From an uncultured Treponema sp. (GTDB taxonomy: Bacteria; Spirochaetota; Spirochaetia; Treponematales; Treponemataceae), in NCBI GenBank assembly GCA_947176045.1, contig CAMWPF010000032.1:1-10142 (forward strand): DNA of 10,142 nucleotides, in the 5' to 3' direction. Below, in pieces: positions 1 to 6,776 of the stretch. A program made the position numbers and the translations under genes. Position 1 is the first letter of the stretch. The number at the start of each line of letters is the position of its first letter. The notes below the pieces were generated by a model. The model saw only the letters and a list, made by a program, of their open reading frames with translations. It made no database searches and was not told where the DNA came from.

Positions 1-528
1 GACGCAGACCTGCCGGCGCGCGGAGTCTTCTGTGGAAAGAACGGAGAGACAAGTCCGGAGGCCCCCCATTCACGGCGCATCCTCCTTCCGCCATCGGAAA
101 AAAAGGGCGCCGCCTCAAAGCCGGCGGACAAGCGCTATACGACCAAGGACGTATTCCTGCGCCCCGGCGACTACCGCGTCAAGGTCGCCGCCGGCTCCTA
201 CGTCTGGTGGAAGACATTCTCGGTGCAGGACGAGGCGGTAACCATTCCCTGCGACTTCCTCAAAGGGAAGCGCCGCCCGCTCGCCGTAAAGCCCCACGCC
301 TATGACGCGGCGACAGGCCGGGAGATTACGGACAAGGCGGCGGTCAGCGTGCTTCTGAACGGCGTCTGGACCGCGCTCTCCGACGTGCCGGAAAACCGCA
401 TGACGTCCGGCGCCGTCTGGAAATTCAAATTCAGCTGCGCCGGATATGCCGACGAACAGTTCTCGCTCCTCCTCGACTGGTATCAGGACGAGCTGCTGAT
501 TTCCGCAAGCCTCGCGCCGCTGAACTGA
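1..528 (+). CDS. C-terminal part of an unrecognised protein, 5' end outside the window
   Basis: The frame starting at base 1 is open without interruption to a TGA at 526-528, giving the last 175 residues of a longer protein. No start codon is needed inside the window; an internal GTG at 223 would cut through an evident beta-rich unit, so I treat the gene as 5'-truncated. The first ~50 residues are low complexity and charged (Pro, Lys, Glu, Ser), like a linker. From about residue 50 a compact segment appears (VFLRPGDYRVKVAAGSY, then WWKTFSV), which resembles the PEGA-type beta unit 'PGxYxVxV' found in surface and kinase-associated proteins. A second beta-rich stretch follows with several aromatic residues. 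I cannot name the protein; a PEGA-like extracytoplasmic domain is a weak inference. No T-tailed terminator follows the stop on this strand. Confidence 0.7.
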   Translation, partial: DADLPARGVFCGKNGETSPEAPHSRRILLPPSEKKGAASKPADKRYTTKDVFLRPGDYRVKVAAGSYVWWKTFSVQDEAVTIPCDFLKGKRRPLAVKPHAYDAATGREITDKAAVSVLLNGVWTALSDVPENRMTSGAVWKFKFSCAGYADEQFSLLLDWYQDELLISASLAPLN

Positions 529-573
529 CCGGCGCCCGGCCTGATAAAAAAGCGGCGGAACATGCCGCAGGGG

Positions 574-602
574 TTGACGCAGCCGCCCGCTTTCACTATA
601 CT
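574..602 (+). promoter_or_regulatory. sigma70 promoter of tRNA-Val
   Basis: A -35 box TTGACG (574-579) and a -10 box TATACT (597-602) are separated by exactly 17 bp. Transcription should start near 609, about 14 nt before the mature tRNA. Confidence 0.85.
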
Positions 603-622
603 GATATTCACATTCATTGATT

Positions 623-696
623 GCGCGATTAGCTCAGTTGGTTAGAGTACAAGCATGACACGCTTGGGGTCACTAGTTCGATTCTAGTATCGCGCA
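623..696 (+). tRNA. tRNA-Val (anticodon GAC)
   Basis: A complete 74-nt cloverleaf can be drawn by eye. The acceptor arms are GCGCGAT (623-629) and ATCGCGC (689-695), seven perfect pairs, with discriminator A696. The D arm is GCTC/GAGT (632-635/645-648, one G-U) around a loop containing TTGG. The anticodon stem CAAGC/GCTTG (650-654/662-666) holds the loop ATGACAC with anticodon GAC at 657-659, which reads the valine codons GUC and GUU. The T arm ACTAG/CTAGT (672-676/684-688) encloses TTCGATT. The 3' CCA is not encoded, so it must be added by nucleotidyltransferase. The gene is a single-tRNA unit with its own promoter and terminator. Confidence 0.96.
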
Positions 697-697
697 G

Positions 698-724
698 AAG
701 CTGCGTTCCGGCGCAGCTTTTTTT
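698..724 (+). terminator. Rho-independent terminator of tRNA-Val
   Basis: The 8-bp stem AAGCTGCG/CGCAGCTT (698-705/712-719) has a 6-nt loop and runs into a T tract at 718-724. It begins 2 nt after the mature tRNA end. Confidence 0.9.
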
Positions 725-895
725 ATGCCCGCCGCCCATCAATGCCGCACATCCAGATAGTTCAGGGCGGTCCTGCCTGCGGCAGGCCGGGCTCTTACTG
801 CAAGTCCTCGCGCGCGTCCGCGCGCTGCGGTCTTTCCGCGACGATCCCTACCGCGCGGCCAGCCCTTATCGCGCGCCAGCTCCAGAACGCCGCGC

Positions 896-935
896 AAAAA
901 AAACAGCGGGCAGGACGCATCTGCGTCCTGCCCGC
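896..935 (-). terminator. Rho-independent terminator of argG
   Basis: On the minus strand a 14-bp perfect stem (arms 922-935 and 906-919) is followed by eight T's (complement of A896-903, after two bases). It lies 27 nt past the argG stop codon. The 725-895 stretch between this and the tRNA terminator is GC-rich and holds only a small hairpin (CCTGCC/GGCAGG near 771-785); I see no gene in it. Confidence 0.93.
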
Positions 936-961
936 CGCCTAATTCCGAACAATCCTTCCGC

Positions 962-2227
<1,266 letters not shown>

Positions 2228-2241
2228 AAAACGCCTCGAAA

Positions 2242-2279
2242 AATGAATATTTATACATGAAACTGTATTATTATTCACC
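2242..2279 (-). promoter_or_regulatory. Tandem ARG-box operator (predicted ArgR site)
   Basis: Two AT-rich 18-bp imperfect palindromes lie at 2262-2279 (minus strand GGTGAATAATAATACAGT) and 2242-2259 (CATGTATAAATATTCATT), separated by 2 bp. Each fits the known ARG-box pattern TGAATwwwwATTCA with a single mismatch in the core. Paired boxes with a 2-3 bp gap, on one face of the helix, are the usual operator for hexameric ArgR. The distal box covers the -10 and the end of the spacer; the proximal box covers the start site. No argR gene is in this window. Confidence 0.75.
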
Positions 2280-2290
2280 ACAAATGTCAA
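2262..2290 (-). promoter_or_regulatory. sigma70 promoter of argG
   Basis: Reading the minus strand, a perfect -35 TTGACA (2290-2285) is followed after 17 bp by TACAGT (2267-2262), which matches four of six -10 positions. The transcript would start near 2255 and carry a leader of about 28 nt with the Shine-Dalgarno. Confidence 0.7.
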
Positions 2291-2338
2291 TATTGGACGC
2301 ACGGCCGCGCCGGTGCAGGCGGAAGGAGGGCGCGCGAC

Positions 2339-2370
2339 AAAAAAGCCGCCCCGGAATCATCCGGGGCGGC
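2339..2370 (-). terminator. Rho-independent terminator after the LRR lipoprotein gene
   Basis: The 10-bp perfect stem GCCGCCCCGG/CCGGGGCGGC (2345-2354/2361-2370) with a 6-nt loop is followed on the minus strand by six T's. It closes the predicted operon that starts near 4430. Confidence 0.92.
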
Positions 2371-2406
2371 CCGCAGGACTCGCTCAATATATGGTGTCAA
2401 GCGACG

Positions 2407-2886
2407 CTACAAGTTGCCATCGGTGCATTGAATCAACGGGGAAATGAGATAATTCCACCCTACGCCTTTTGTTATGGCTTTCCACCCAGCCGTGGTGCCG
2501 TTGAAATTGATAACAGTTATGGAGCTCGAAGAAAAAGCATAGCTTCCGATGCTCGTTACGCCCGCAGGAATCGTTATGCTTGCAAGCGATTTGCATCTAG
2601 AAAATGCGCTCCTGCCGATGCTCGTTACGCCCGCGGGAATCGTTATGCGTTCAAGCGATGTGCATCCAGAAAACGCATCCTCGCCAATACTCGTCACACC
2701 ATTCGGAATTGCTACATCGCCTTCCGCTCCACGCCATCTAACCAGAACCCCGTCCTTAATTACCATCGCGTCCCAAGGTTCTTCCTCTTCTTCCTGCTTG
2801 CATCCTACGCACACCGCGGCGGCAAATGCGAGCGCCGCGCCTGCCGCCAGCAAAAACAACCTGCTCCGTCTCATATCTTTCTTCAT
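2407..2886 (-). CDS. Small BspA-like leucine-rich-repeat lipoprotein
   Basis: A 159-aa predicted surface or periplasmic lipoprotein. Residues 1-28 form a signal peptide with basic start and Ala/Leu-rich core; Cys29 (CVGC) is the likely lipidated residue, a relaxed lipobox as common in spirochaetes. A run of five Glu follows. Residues about 58-125 hold nearly three BspA/TpLRR (LRR_5) units of 23 aa, with the repeating pattern ITIPAGVTSIGxxAFSxCxSL. The tail (NFNGTTAGWKAITKG, then CTDGNL) is the ending I associate with treponemal members of this family. Such proteins often mediate adhesion to host or other bacteria; for this very short one the role is unknown. I prefer the ATG at 2886 (AAGGA close upstream); ATG 2874 and TTG 2907 are possible. 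It is the last gene of the operon, 116 nt after the 52-aa ORF. Confidence 0.85.
   Translation of the reverse strand: MKKDMRRSRLFLLAAGAALAFAAAVCVGCKQEEEEEPWDAMVIKDGVLVRWRGAEGDVAIPNGVTSIGEDAFSGCTSLERITIPAGVTSIGRSAFSRCKSLASITIPAGVTSIGSYAFSSSSITVINFNGTTAGWKAITKGVGWNYLISPLIQCTDGNL
2546..2752 (-). repeat. 69-bp tandem repeats encoding the LRR units
   Basis: Three consecutive 69-bp units begin at 2546, 2615 and 2684. Units one and two are nearly identical over about 45 bp; the third is diverged. Each encodes one 23-aa LRR, so unequal recombination could change repeat number. Confidence 0.85.
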
Positions 2887-2972
2887 CTTCCTTACTGCGA
2901 ACTTCAAAAACGGCGGAAGCCGGGCGCGGCAGGAATCCTGCGCCCGTCCGGCAATCCGCCGTGCCGTCCGAT

Positions 2973-2997
2973 TTCTGCGGGAAACGTTCCCGCAGAA
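2973..2997 (-). other. 11-bp perfect hairpin between the 52-aa ORF and the LRR gene
   Basis: Arms TTCTGCGGGAA and TTCCCGCAGAA (2973-2983/2987-2997) with a 3-nt loop lie 5 nt after the stop codon of the 52-aa ORF. No T tract follows on either strand, so it is more likely an mRNA stability or processing element, or a weak attenuator, than a classical terminator. Confidence 0.6.
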
Positions 2998-3002
2998 CCA
3001 TT

Positions 3003-3161
3003 CTACTTCTTCACACTGTTACTGCTGTTGGTAGTGCTGCCAGCAGTAGAATTCGACGGATTGTTTCCGCGATTGGGACCGCTCCTCCTGCCGGTTGTAC
3101 TCGGCATCCGTCCGCCCTCGCTGATATGCGAGTTTCCCGGCTTTACCGTAGTCTTTCCCAT
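3003..3161 (-). CDS. 52-aa Ser/Thr/Asn/Gly-rich small protein, unknown function
   Basis: A short intact ORF on the minus strand from ATG 3161 to TAG 3003-3005. Its main support is a perfect Shine-Dalgarno AAGGAGG (3175-3169) 7 nt before the ATG, one of the best in the window. The product starts MGKTTVKPGNSHISEGGRMP, is basic and polar, has no hydrophobic segment or signal peptide, and ends in a low-complexity stretch of Ser, Thr, Asn and Gly closing with VKK; it is probably disordered. It begins 53 nt after the stop of the NYN/OST-HTH gene and precedes the LRR lipoprotein, so it is likely cotranscribed with both. I recognise no family. A small RNA-binding or regulatory partner of the NYN protein is only a guess. 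Confidence 0.65.
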   Translation of the reverse strand: MGKTTVKPGNSHISEGGRMPSTTGRRSGPNRGNNPSNSTAGSTTNSSNSVKK

Positions 3162-3190
3162 AATAGGCCCTCCTTCTATAAAATATATTC

Positions 3191-3207
3191 ATCCGCCGAC
3201 GGCGGAT
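3191..3207 (-). other. Short hairpin after the NYN gene
   Basis: A 7-bp stem ATCCGCC/GGCGGAT with a 3-nt loop lies 8 nt past the stop codon and is followed on the minus strand by an AT-rich stretch (GAATATATTTTATAG). It could act as a partial terminator that lowers expression of the downstream small ORF; the tail is a mixed A/T run, so this is weak. Confidence 0.35.
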
Positions 3208-3214
3208 TCCCTCC

Positions 3215-4213
3215 TCATTTTTCGGGCGCCTCTGAAATCAGCCCTGTAATCTCCACGCGGCCGTTCTTCTCCTTGCTGGAGCCGGCGCCCTTCTCTGGAT
3301 CCTTCAGCACCTTGCAGCGCACCTTCGCGCCCTTTTTCAACTTGTCGCGGATGTCCTTCGGCGCGTCGTTCCGGTAGTAAAAGAATTCCAGACTGCTGTC
3401 ATCCTCCGCACAGACAAATCCGTAGCACTCAATCTGGCGGAAGATGAAGCCATCCATCTCCTTCAGTCCGACTGCCGGCCTCGCCTTCCGCACAAGGTAC
3501 TGCGGGAATCCATAGGGATCCTTCTTAACCTCGTAGTCGTCCGGGAAATTCCCCGCCATCTCCACAAGATTCCGAAACCCGAACTTTCCATAGTCAAAGT
3601 CGCTCTGCTGCCTGAGGATGGTCTCTCCCAGACGCGAAAGCAGGACGGAATCCTCGTTGTCCTTCGGCGTCGCGTCAAAGCACTGCGCAAGGAATTTGGA
3701 CAGGGAGAATGCCATGTCGTCCTCCGAAACCTCCTCCGGCGGCAGCAGCACGTCCCGCTCAATATCCTCCAGATCCTCAATATAGACGAATTCGTTGAAC
3801 GTCTTGACGTACCGGAGATTGACGTCGCACTTCTGCCGTTCCCCGATGCCCAGCACGTACTTTCCGAGCGCGCGCAGCTTCAGTACAAAGTCCGAATAGC
3901 CTTTGTCCGACGCTACAAGGCAGAACGTGTCAATCTCCGGATTCTTGATGGCGCACTCCACGCCGTCCATGATGATCGCCTTGTCCACCGACTCCTTGAC
4001 GTCCCAGTGGAACTGCTGGATGGCCTGAACCGGATTGCTTACGATGAAGTCCTTCCAAGACGATGTGTTGTTCGCGCTCCAGTCCGCATACGCGCGCTGA
4101 ATCAGGACGTTGCCGTAGCTGCCAATTTTCATGAGGATTTTGTCCGCGTGCTTCGCGGAGATGTTCTCCGCGTCAATGAATACCGCGATCTTCCTGCCAG
4201 CTTCCATCATCAT
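3215..4213 (-). CDS. NYN-domain putative RNase with OST-HTH (LOTUS) and cold-shock-like domains
   Basis: A 332-aa cytoplasmic protein. Residues 8-145 form a NYN (LabA/DUF88, PIN-like) nuclease domain: VFIDAEN gives Asp14, ESVDKAIIMDG gives Asp77 and Asp83, and ASDKGYSDF gives Asp103 and Asp108, the expected cluster of metal-binding acids. An acidic linker follows. Residues about 188-244 (VLLSRLGETILRQQ to YLVRKA) fit an OST-HTH/LOTUS domain, an RNA-binding winged helix. Residues about 250-325 (GFIFRQIECYGFVCAEDD then KKGAKVRCKVL) resemble a cold-shock-type OB fold. The layout suggests an RNA-cleaving or RNA-surveillance protein, but no substrate can be named. Start: GGAG lies 5 nt before ATG 4213; the in-frame ATGs at 4210 and 4207 and a TTG at 4225 are alternatives. 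The ATGA overlap with the upstream 65-codon ORF points to translational coupling. Confidence 0.88.
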   Translation of the reverse strand: MMMEAGRKIAVFIDAENISAKHADKILMKIGSYGNVLIQRAYADWSANNTSSWKDFIVSNPVQAIQQFHWDVKESVDKAIIMDGVECAIKNPEIDTFCLVASDKGYSDFVLKLRALGKYVLGIGERQKCDVNLRYVKTFNEFVYIEDLEDIERDVLLPPEEVSEDDMAFSLSKFLAQCFDATPKDNEDSVLLSRLGETILRQQSDFDYGKFGFRNLVEMAGNFPDDYEVKKDPYGFPQYLVRKARPAVGLKEMDGFIFRQIECYGFVCAEDDSSLEFFYYRNDAPKDIRDKLKKGAKVRCKVLKDPEKGAGSSKEKNGRVEITGLISEAPEK

Positions 4214-4407
4214 TCCAACTCCCAAACAGTTCCGTTTCCATCATTTTTCCATGATGCCTCACATCCACGAGCTTCGTGCCGCGCCCCGTCATGCCGGACA
4301 CTTCGTGCGCCTACCGACTGCTTGCCGAACGGCAGGCTCGGCAAGCAGCCGCAGGCTGCACACCATGCCGCCGCCGAAAGGTTCCCGCACAGCAAATACC
4401 TGAGCAT
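4210..4407 (-). CDS. 65-aa leader ORF overlapping the NYN gene, unknown function
   Basis: The ORF starts at ATG 4407, 5 nt after a perfect Shine-Dalgarno AAGGAGG (4419-4413), and stops at TGA 4212-4210, overlapping the NYN start as ATGA. The product begins MLRYLLCGNLSAAAWCAACG, a short Cys-rich hydrophobic start, then turns into an Arg/His/Gly-rich stretch and ends in TVWELE. The composition is unlike a normal folded protein, so it may be a leader peptide whose translation feeds the NYN gene, or a decayed gene that kept its ribosome site. The coding region also contains an 11-bp perfect hairpin (4318-4328/4338-4348, 9-nt loop) that ribosomes would have to open. No family recognised. Confidence 0.5.
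   Translation of the reverse strand: MLRYLLCGNLSAAAWCAACGCLPSLPFGKQSVGARSVRHDGARHEARGCEASWKNDGNGTVWELE
4318..4348 (-). other. Perfect 11-bp hairpin inside the leader ORF
   Basis: Arms CTGCTTGCCGA (4318-4328) and TCGGCAAGCAG (4338-4348) enclose a 9-nt loop. There is no T tract, so it is not a terminator. It would form in the mRNA leader of the NYN gene when the 65-codon ORF is not being translated. Confidence 0.6.
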
Positions 4408-4430
4408 ACGCCCCTCCTTGAAAAGAAATG

Positions 4431-4436
4431 AATATA
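4431..4436 (-). promoter_or_regulatory. Possible -10 box of the NYN/LRR operon
   Basis: On the minus strand TATATT lies about 24 nt before ATG 4407 and just ahead of the Shine-Dalgarno. No convincing -35 box lies 16-18 bp upstream, so this is a weak call made because the terminator at 4546-4589 implies a new start between the two. Confidence 0.3.
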
Positions 4437-4545
4437 CAAGCCCCGCGCCGCGCAGCTTGATTTGCAAGAAAAGAGAAATAAAAAGACAGAAGAAGAAAAG
4501 ACCCAGCCGGAAGGGCGGGCGGCGGAAAAGGCGGAATGCCCCGTT

Positions 4546-4589
4546 AAAACAAAACGACCCGCGCCGATGCCGTTGGGCATCAGCGCGGG
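4546..4589 (-). terminator. Rho-independent terminator ending the 4784 transcript and ABC-F readthrough
   Basis: A long stem of GCGCGGG/CCCGCGC plus GGCATC/GATGCC with one C-A mismatch (arms 4583-4589+4576-4581 and 4566-4571+4558-4564, loop 4572-4575) is followed on the minus strand by TCGTTTTGTTTT. Confidence 0.85.
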
Positions 4590-4622
4590 CCGTTCTATGA
4601 GATGCGCTGTCCTTGGATGAGG

Positions 4623-4784
4623 CTAAGCCAGATTTACAATACCCCCCCCTATGCACCTATTCTGGCGGCACAGCGGGGGAGCGCGGCGGTCGCGCGCGTT
4701 CAAGACGCGGCCGGGCGTTCCGGCGCATACCGCCGGAGCCGTGCGTCTATATGATGTCAGTCTGATTGAAAGCGCCTCGTCCAT
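4623..4784 (-). CDS. Possible leaderless 53-aa ORF within the candidate RNA
   Basis: The predicted transcript starts on or next to ATG 4784, and the frame stays open to TAG 4625-4623. The product (MDEALSIRLTSYRRTAPAV at the start, IGGGIVNLA at the end) is Arg-rich without a recognisable domain. The eight-G run encodes part of IGGGIV, so slippage there would change the last residues. Two other genes in the window (8099 and 9496) show the same -10 to ATG spacing, which is why I list it. The base composition and hairpins favour RNA function, so this is a low-confidence alternative. Confidence 0.25.
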   Translation of the reverse strand: MDEALSIRLTSYRRTAPAVCAGTPGRVLNARDRRAPPLCRQNRCIGGGIVNLA

Positions 4785-4790
4785 GCAGGA

Positions 4791-4819
4791 AGTATACCAC
4801 GCCGCGGAACGCATTGCAA
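4791..4819 (-). promoter_or_regulatory. sigma70 promoter downstream of the ABC-F gene
   Basis: Minus strand -35 TTGCAA (4819-4814), 17-bp spacer, -10 TATACT (4796-4791). It lies about 30 nt past the ABC-F stop and directs transcription away from it, toward the terminator at 4546-4589. Confidence 0.75.
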
Positions 4820-4848
4820 GGCAGGCGGCGCCCGCCCCGCGCCAGCCG

Positions 4849-6774
4849 CTACGAAAGCCGCTCCATCGCCGCCTCCCATTCCTCAGAAAGGCCGTCGAGC
4901 AGCGCGGCGGCGGCGGCGACTTCGGACTGCACCTGCCGCGCCTTCTCGCCGTTGGAGTAGACGTCCGGCTCCGCAAGCCGCTGTTCCAGAAGCCGCTTCC
5001 GCTCCTCCGCGGCGGCGATTTCCGCCTCCAGACGCTGCACTTCCCGCTCAAGCTTCCGGCGCTCCGCCTGAAGGCGCTTCGACTCCTCCCATGAAAGCCT
5101 GCTCGCGGAAGGCGCCGCCTCCGGCTCCGCGGCGGCGCGGCGCTCCGGGACTGCGGACGCGCCCTGCTGCTCCGCGGCAAGCCGCTCCTGATAGTAGCGG
5201 TAGCCGCCGGGAAATTCGCGGAACCGTCCGGGCGACAGCTCCAGAACGCGCGTCGCAAGGGCTTCGATGAACCCGCGGTCGTGGCTGACGAACACGACCG
5301 TTCCGCCAAAGTCCGTGAGCGCGTCCAGCAGGACGTCCTTGGAATGCATATCCAGATGGTTCGTCGGCTCGTCGAGGACGAGCAGGTTGCACGGACTGAG
5401 CAGCAGCTTCAGCAGGGCGATGCGGCTCTTCTCGCCGCCGCTGAGGACGTCGAGGCTCTTGAACACGTCGTCGCCGCGGAACAGGAACGCGCCGAGCATA
5501 TCGCGCACCTTCGGAATCAGCTCGAGCGGGGCGCACGACTCCACGTAATCGAGGACGGACTGCGCGCCGCAGATGGTTTCCGCGCTGTCCTGCGAGAAGT
5601 AGCCCGTCCGTACGCCCTCGCCGGGAACAACCGCACCGGAAAAACCGGCGTCCGCTCCGGCGATAATCCGCAGCAGCGTGGACTTTCCGGCGCCGTTGCG
5701 CCCCGCAACCACGAGCCGCTGCCCGTTTTCCAGCGTCAGGTCAAGCCCGTCGATGACAGCGCGCACGCCGTCGTACGACTTCGATACGCCTTGCAGGCGG
5801 AGGACGAGCCGCCCGGCATGGGGCGCTGGCGGAAACGAAAAATGAATCTTCTTGAGCGATTCGGGAATTTCAATCCGCACAATCTTGTCGAGCTGCTTCT
5901 GCCGCTCCTGCGCCTGCGCCGCCTTGGTCGCCTTGAAGCCGAACCGCCTGATGAAGTCCTCCAGCTTGCGGATTTCCTGCTGCTGCTGCTCGTAGGCGGC
6001 GACGAGCGTCTTCAATTCGACGGCGCGCACCTCCTCGTAGTGCGTGAAATTGCCCGGATAGCGCTTCAAGCCGCCGTTGAACAGCTCGTAGACTTCGCGG
6101 ATCGTCGCGTCCAGAAAGTAGCGGTCGTGGCTGACCAGCAGGAACGCGCCCTTGTAGGCGAGCAGGAACTGCTCCAGCCAGCCGCGCGCCTCCAAGTCCA
6201 AATAGTTCGTCGGCTCGTCCAAAAGCAGGACGTCGGGATTCTGCATGAGCGCCTTTGCAAGCGCGATGCGCATCTGCCAGCCGCCGGAAAATTCCTCCGT
6301 CCGGCGCGAAAAATCGCCGCGCGAAAATCCCAGTCCGAGCAGGACTGACTCCGCGACGGACGCGAGGCGGTGCCAGCCGCTTTACTCCAGCGCGGAAATC
6401 AGCGCAGCCTGCCGCTCCACAAGCGCGGGCGTGTTCGGCGGAAGCTCCTTGAGCTGCGTTCCGATTTCGTCGATGTCATGCTGCATCTCATAGCCGAACT
6501 GGAAGGCGCTGTCGGCCTCCTCCATGAGCGTGCGCCCGCGGTGCGTCAGCCCCGACTGCGGCAGATAGGCGATCCGGCTGTCCTTTTCGACGGCGCGGAC
6601 TCCGCTGTCCGGCTGCACAAGCCCCGCCATGACCTTTATGAGCGTCGATTTTCCGGCGCCGTTCGCCCCGGTGAGCGCCGCCTTGGAGCCGGACTGCAAG
6701 TTGACGGAGACGTCCTTCAATATGTCGCGGTCGCCGAACGCCAGCGACACGTTGGAAAACTGAACGAACGCCAT
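4849..6774 (-). pseudogene. ABC-F family ATPase interrupted by an in-frame TAA
   Basis: ABC-F proteins are soluble twin-ATPase factors that act on the ribosome E site (translation factors or antibiotic-protection proteins). The full reading frame has 641 codons, the usual length. It has Walker A GANGAGKST (36-44), signature FSGGWQ (162-167), Walker B LLLDEPTNYLD (183-193), a charged linker with QQQQ, then NBD2: Walker A GRNGAGKST (358-366), LSGGEKSR (444-451), LVLDEPTNHLD (465-475), and a C-terminal Lys/Glu-rich coiled coil as in Uup/YdiF types. Codon 131 is TAA (6384-6382). The same frame continues with conserved sequence (SGWHRLASVAESVLLGLGF), so this is a point nonsense mutation, not a frameshift. 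The next in-frame ATG is 6273, with no well-placed Shine-Dalgarno, and would lack Walker A of NBD1. Readthrough or a sequencing error remain possible. ATG 6774 follows the upstream stop by 2 nt, with AAGGA 9 nt before it, so the two genes form an operon. Confidence 0.88.
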
Positions 6775-6776
6775 CG

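Larger units (their letters stand above)
4546..4784 (-). ncRNA. Candidate structured RNA of about 239 nt, family unknown
   Basis: A near-consensus promoter (TTGCAA, 17 bp, TATACT) fires at about 4784 and the next terminator ends at 4546, with no well-supported gene between. The RNA can fold into an ordered structure. Bases 4783-4774 pair with 4620-4611 (nine of ten pairs), closing a domain of about 170 nt; GCACGGC near 4748-4742 can pair with GCUGUGC near 4674-4668. Inside are three local hairpins: TCCGGCG/CGCCGGA (4719-4737), CGCGT/ACGCG (4695-4709) and GCGCG/CGCGC (about 4682-4696, in competition with the previous one). A run of eight G's (4649-4642) lies near the 3' side. I checked for hallmarks of tmRNA, RNase P RNA, SRP RNA and 6S RNA and saw none. 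The alternative reading is a leaderless small mRNA (see the 53-aa ORF), or an mRNA 3' tail for ABC-F. Confidence 0.45.

Noticed and set aside
552..568. GCGGC/GCCGC hairpin preceded by six A's, looking like a minus-strand terminator
   Set aside because: No minus-strand gene ends nearby (argG already has a strong terminator at 896-935), the stem is only 5 bp, and on the plus strand no T run follows.
725..895. Coding-like GC-rich stretch between the tRNA and argG terminators
   Set aside because: No frame has a ribosome site or a recognisable product; it may be a decayed fragment but nothing supports a call.
2273..2302. Upstream start of argG at 2302 giving 446 aa
   Set aside because: The extra 25 residues would be encoded across the predicted promoter and operator and do not match the family N-terminus; ATG 2227 has a Shine-Dalgarno.
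2546..2752. Regular direct repeats as a possible CRISPR array
   Set aside because: The 69-bp periodicity has no unique spacers and is fully explained by the in-frame 23-aa LRR units.
4210..4656. 148-codon minus-strand frame starting at a GTG near the G8 run
   Set aside because: It runs through the terminator at 4546-4589; only its last 65 codons, with their own Shine-Dalgarno, are plausible.
4546..4784. Candidate RNA as tmRNA, RNase P RNA, SRP RNA or 6S RNA
   Set aside because: None of the conserved hallmarks is visible (no tRNA-like 3' end, no GAGGAAAGUC core, no SRP GNRA-type hairpin, no 6S-like single central bubble).
5281..6348. 355-aa open frame on the plus strand opposite the ABC-F gene
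   Set aside because: Antisense shadow of the ABC-F frame; no start signals and no recognisable domain.
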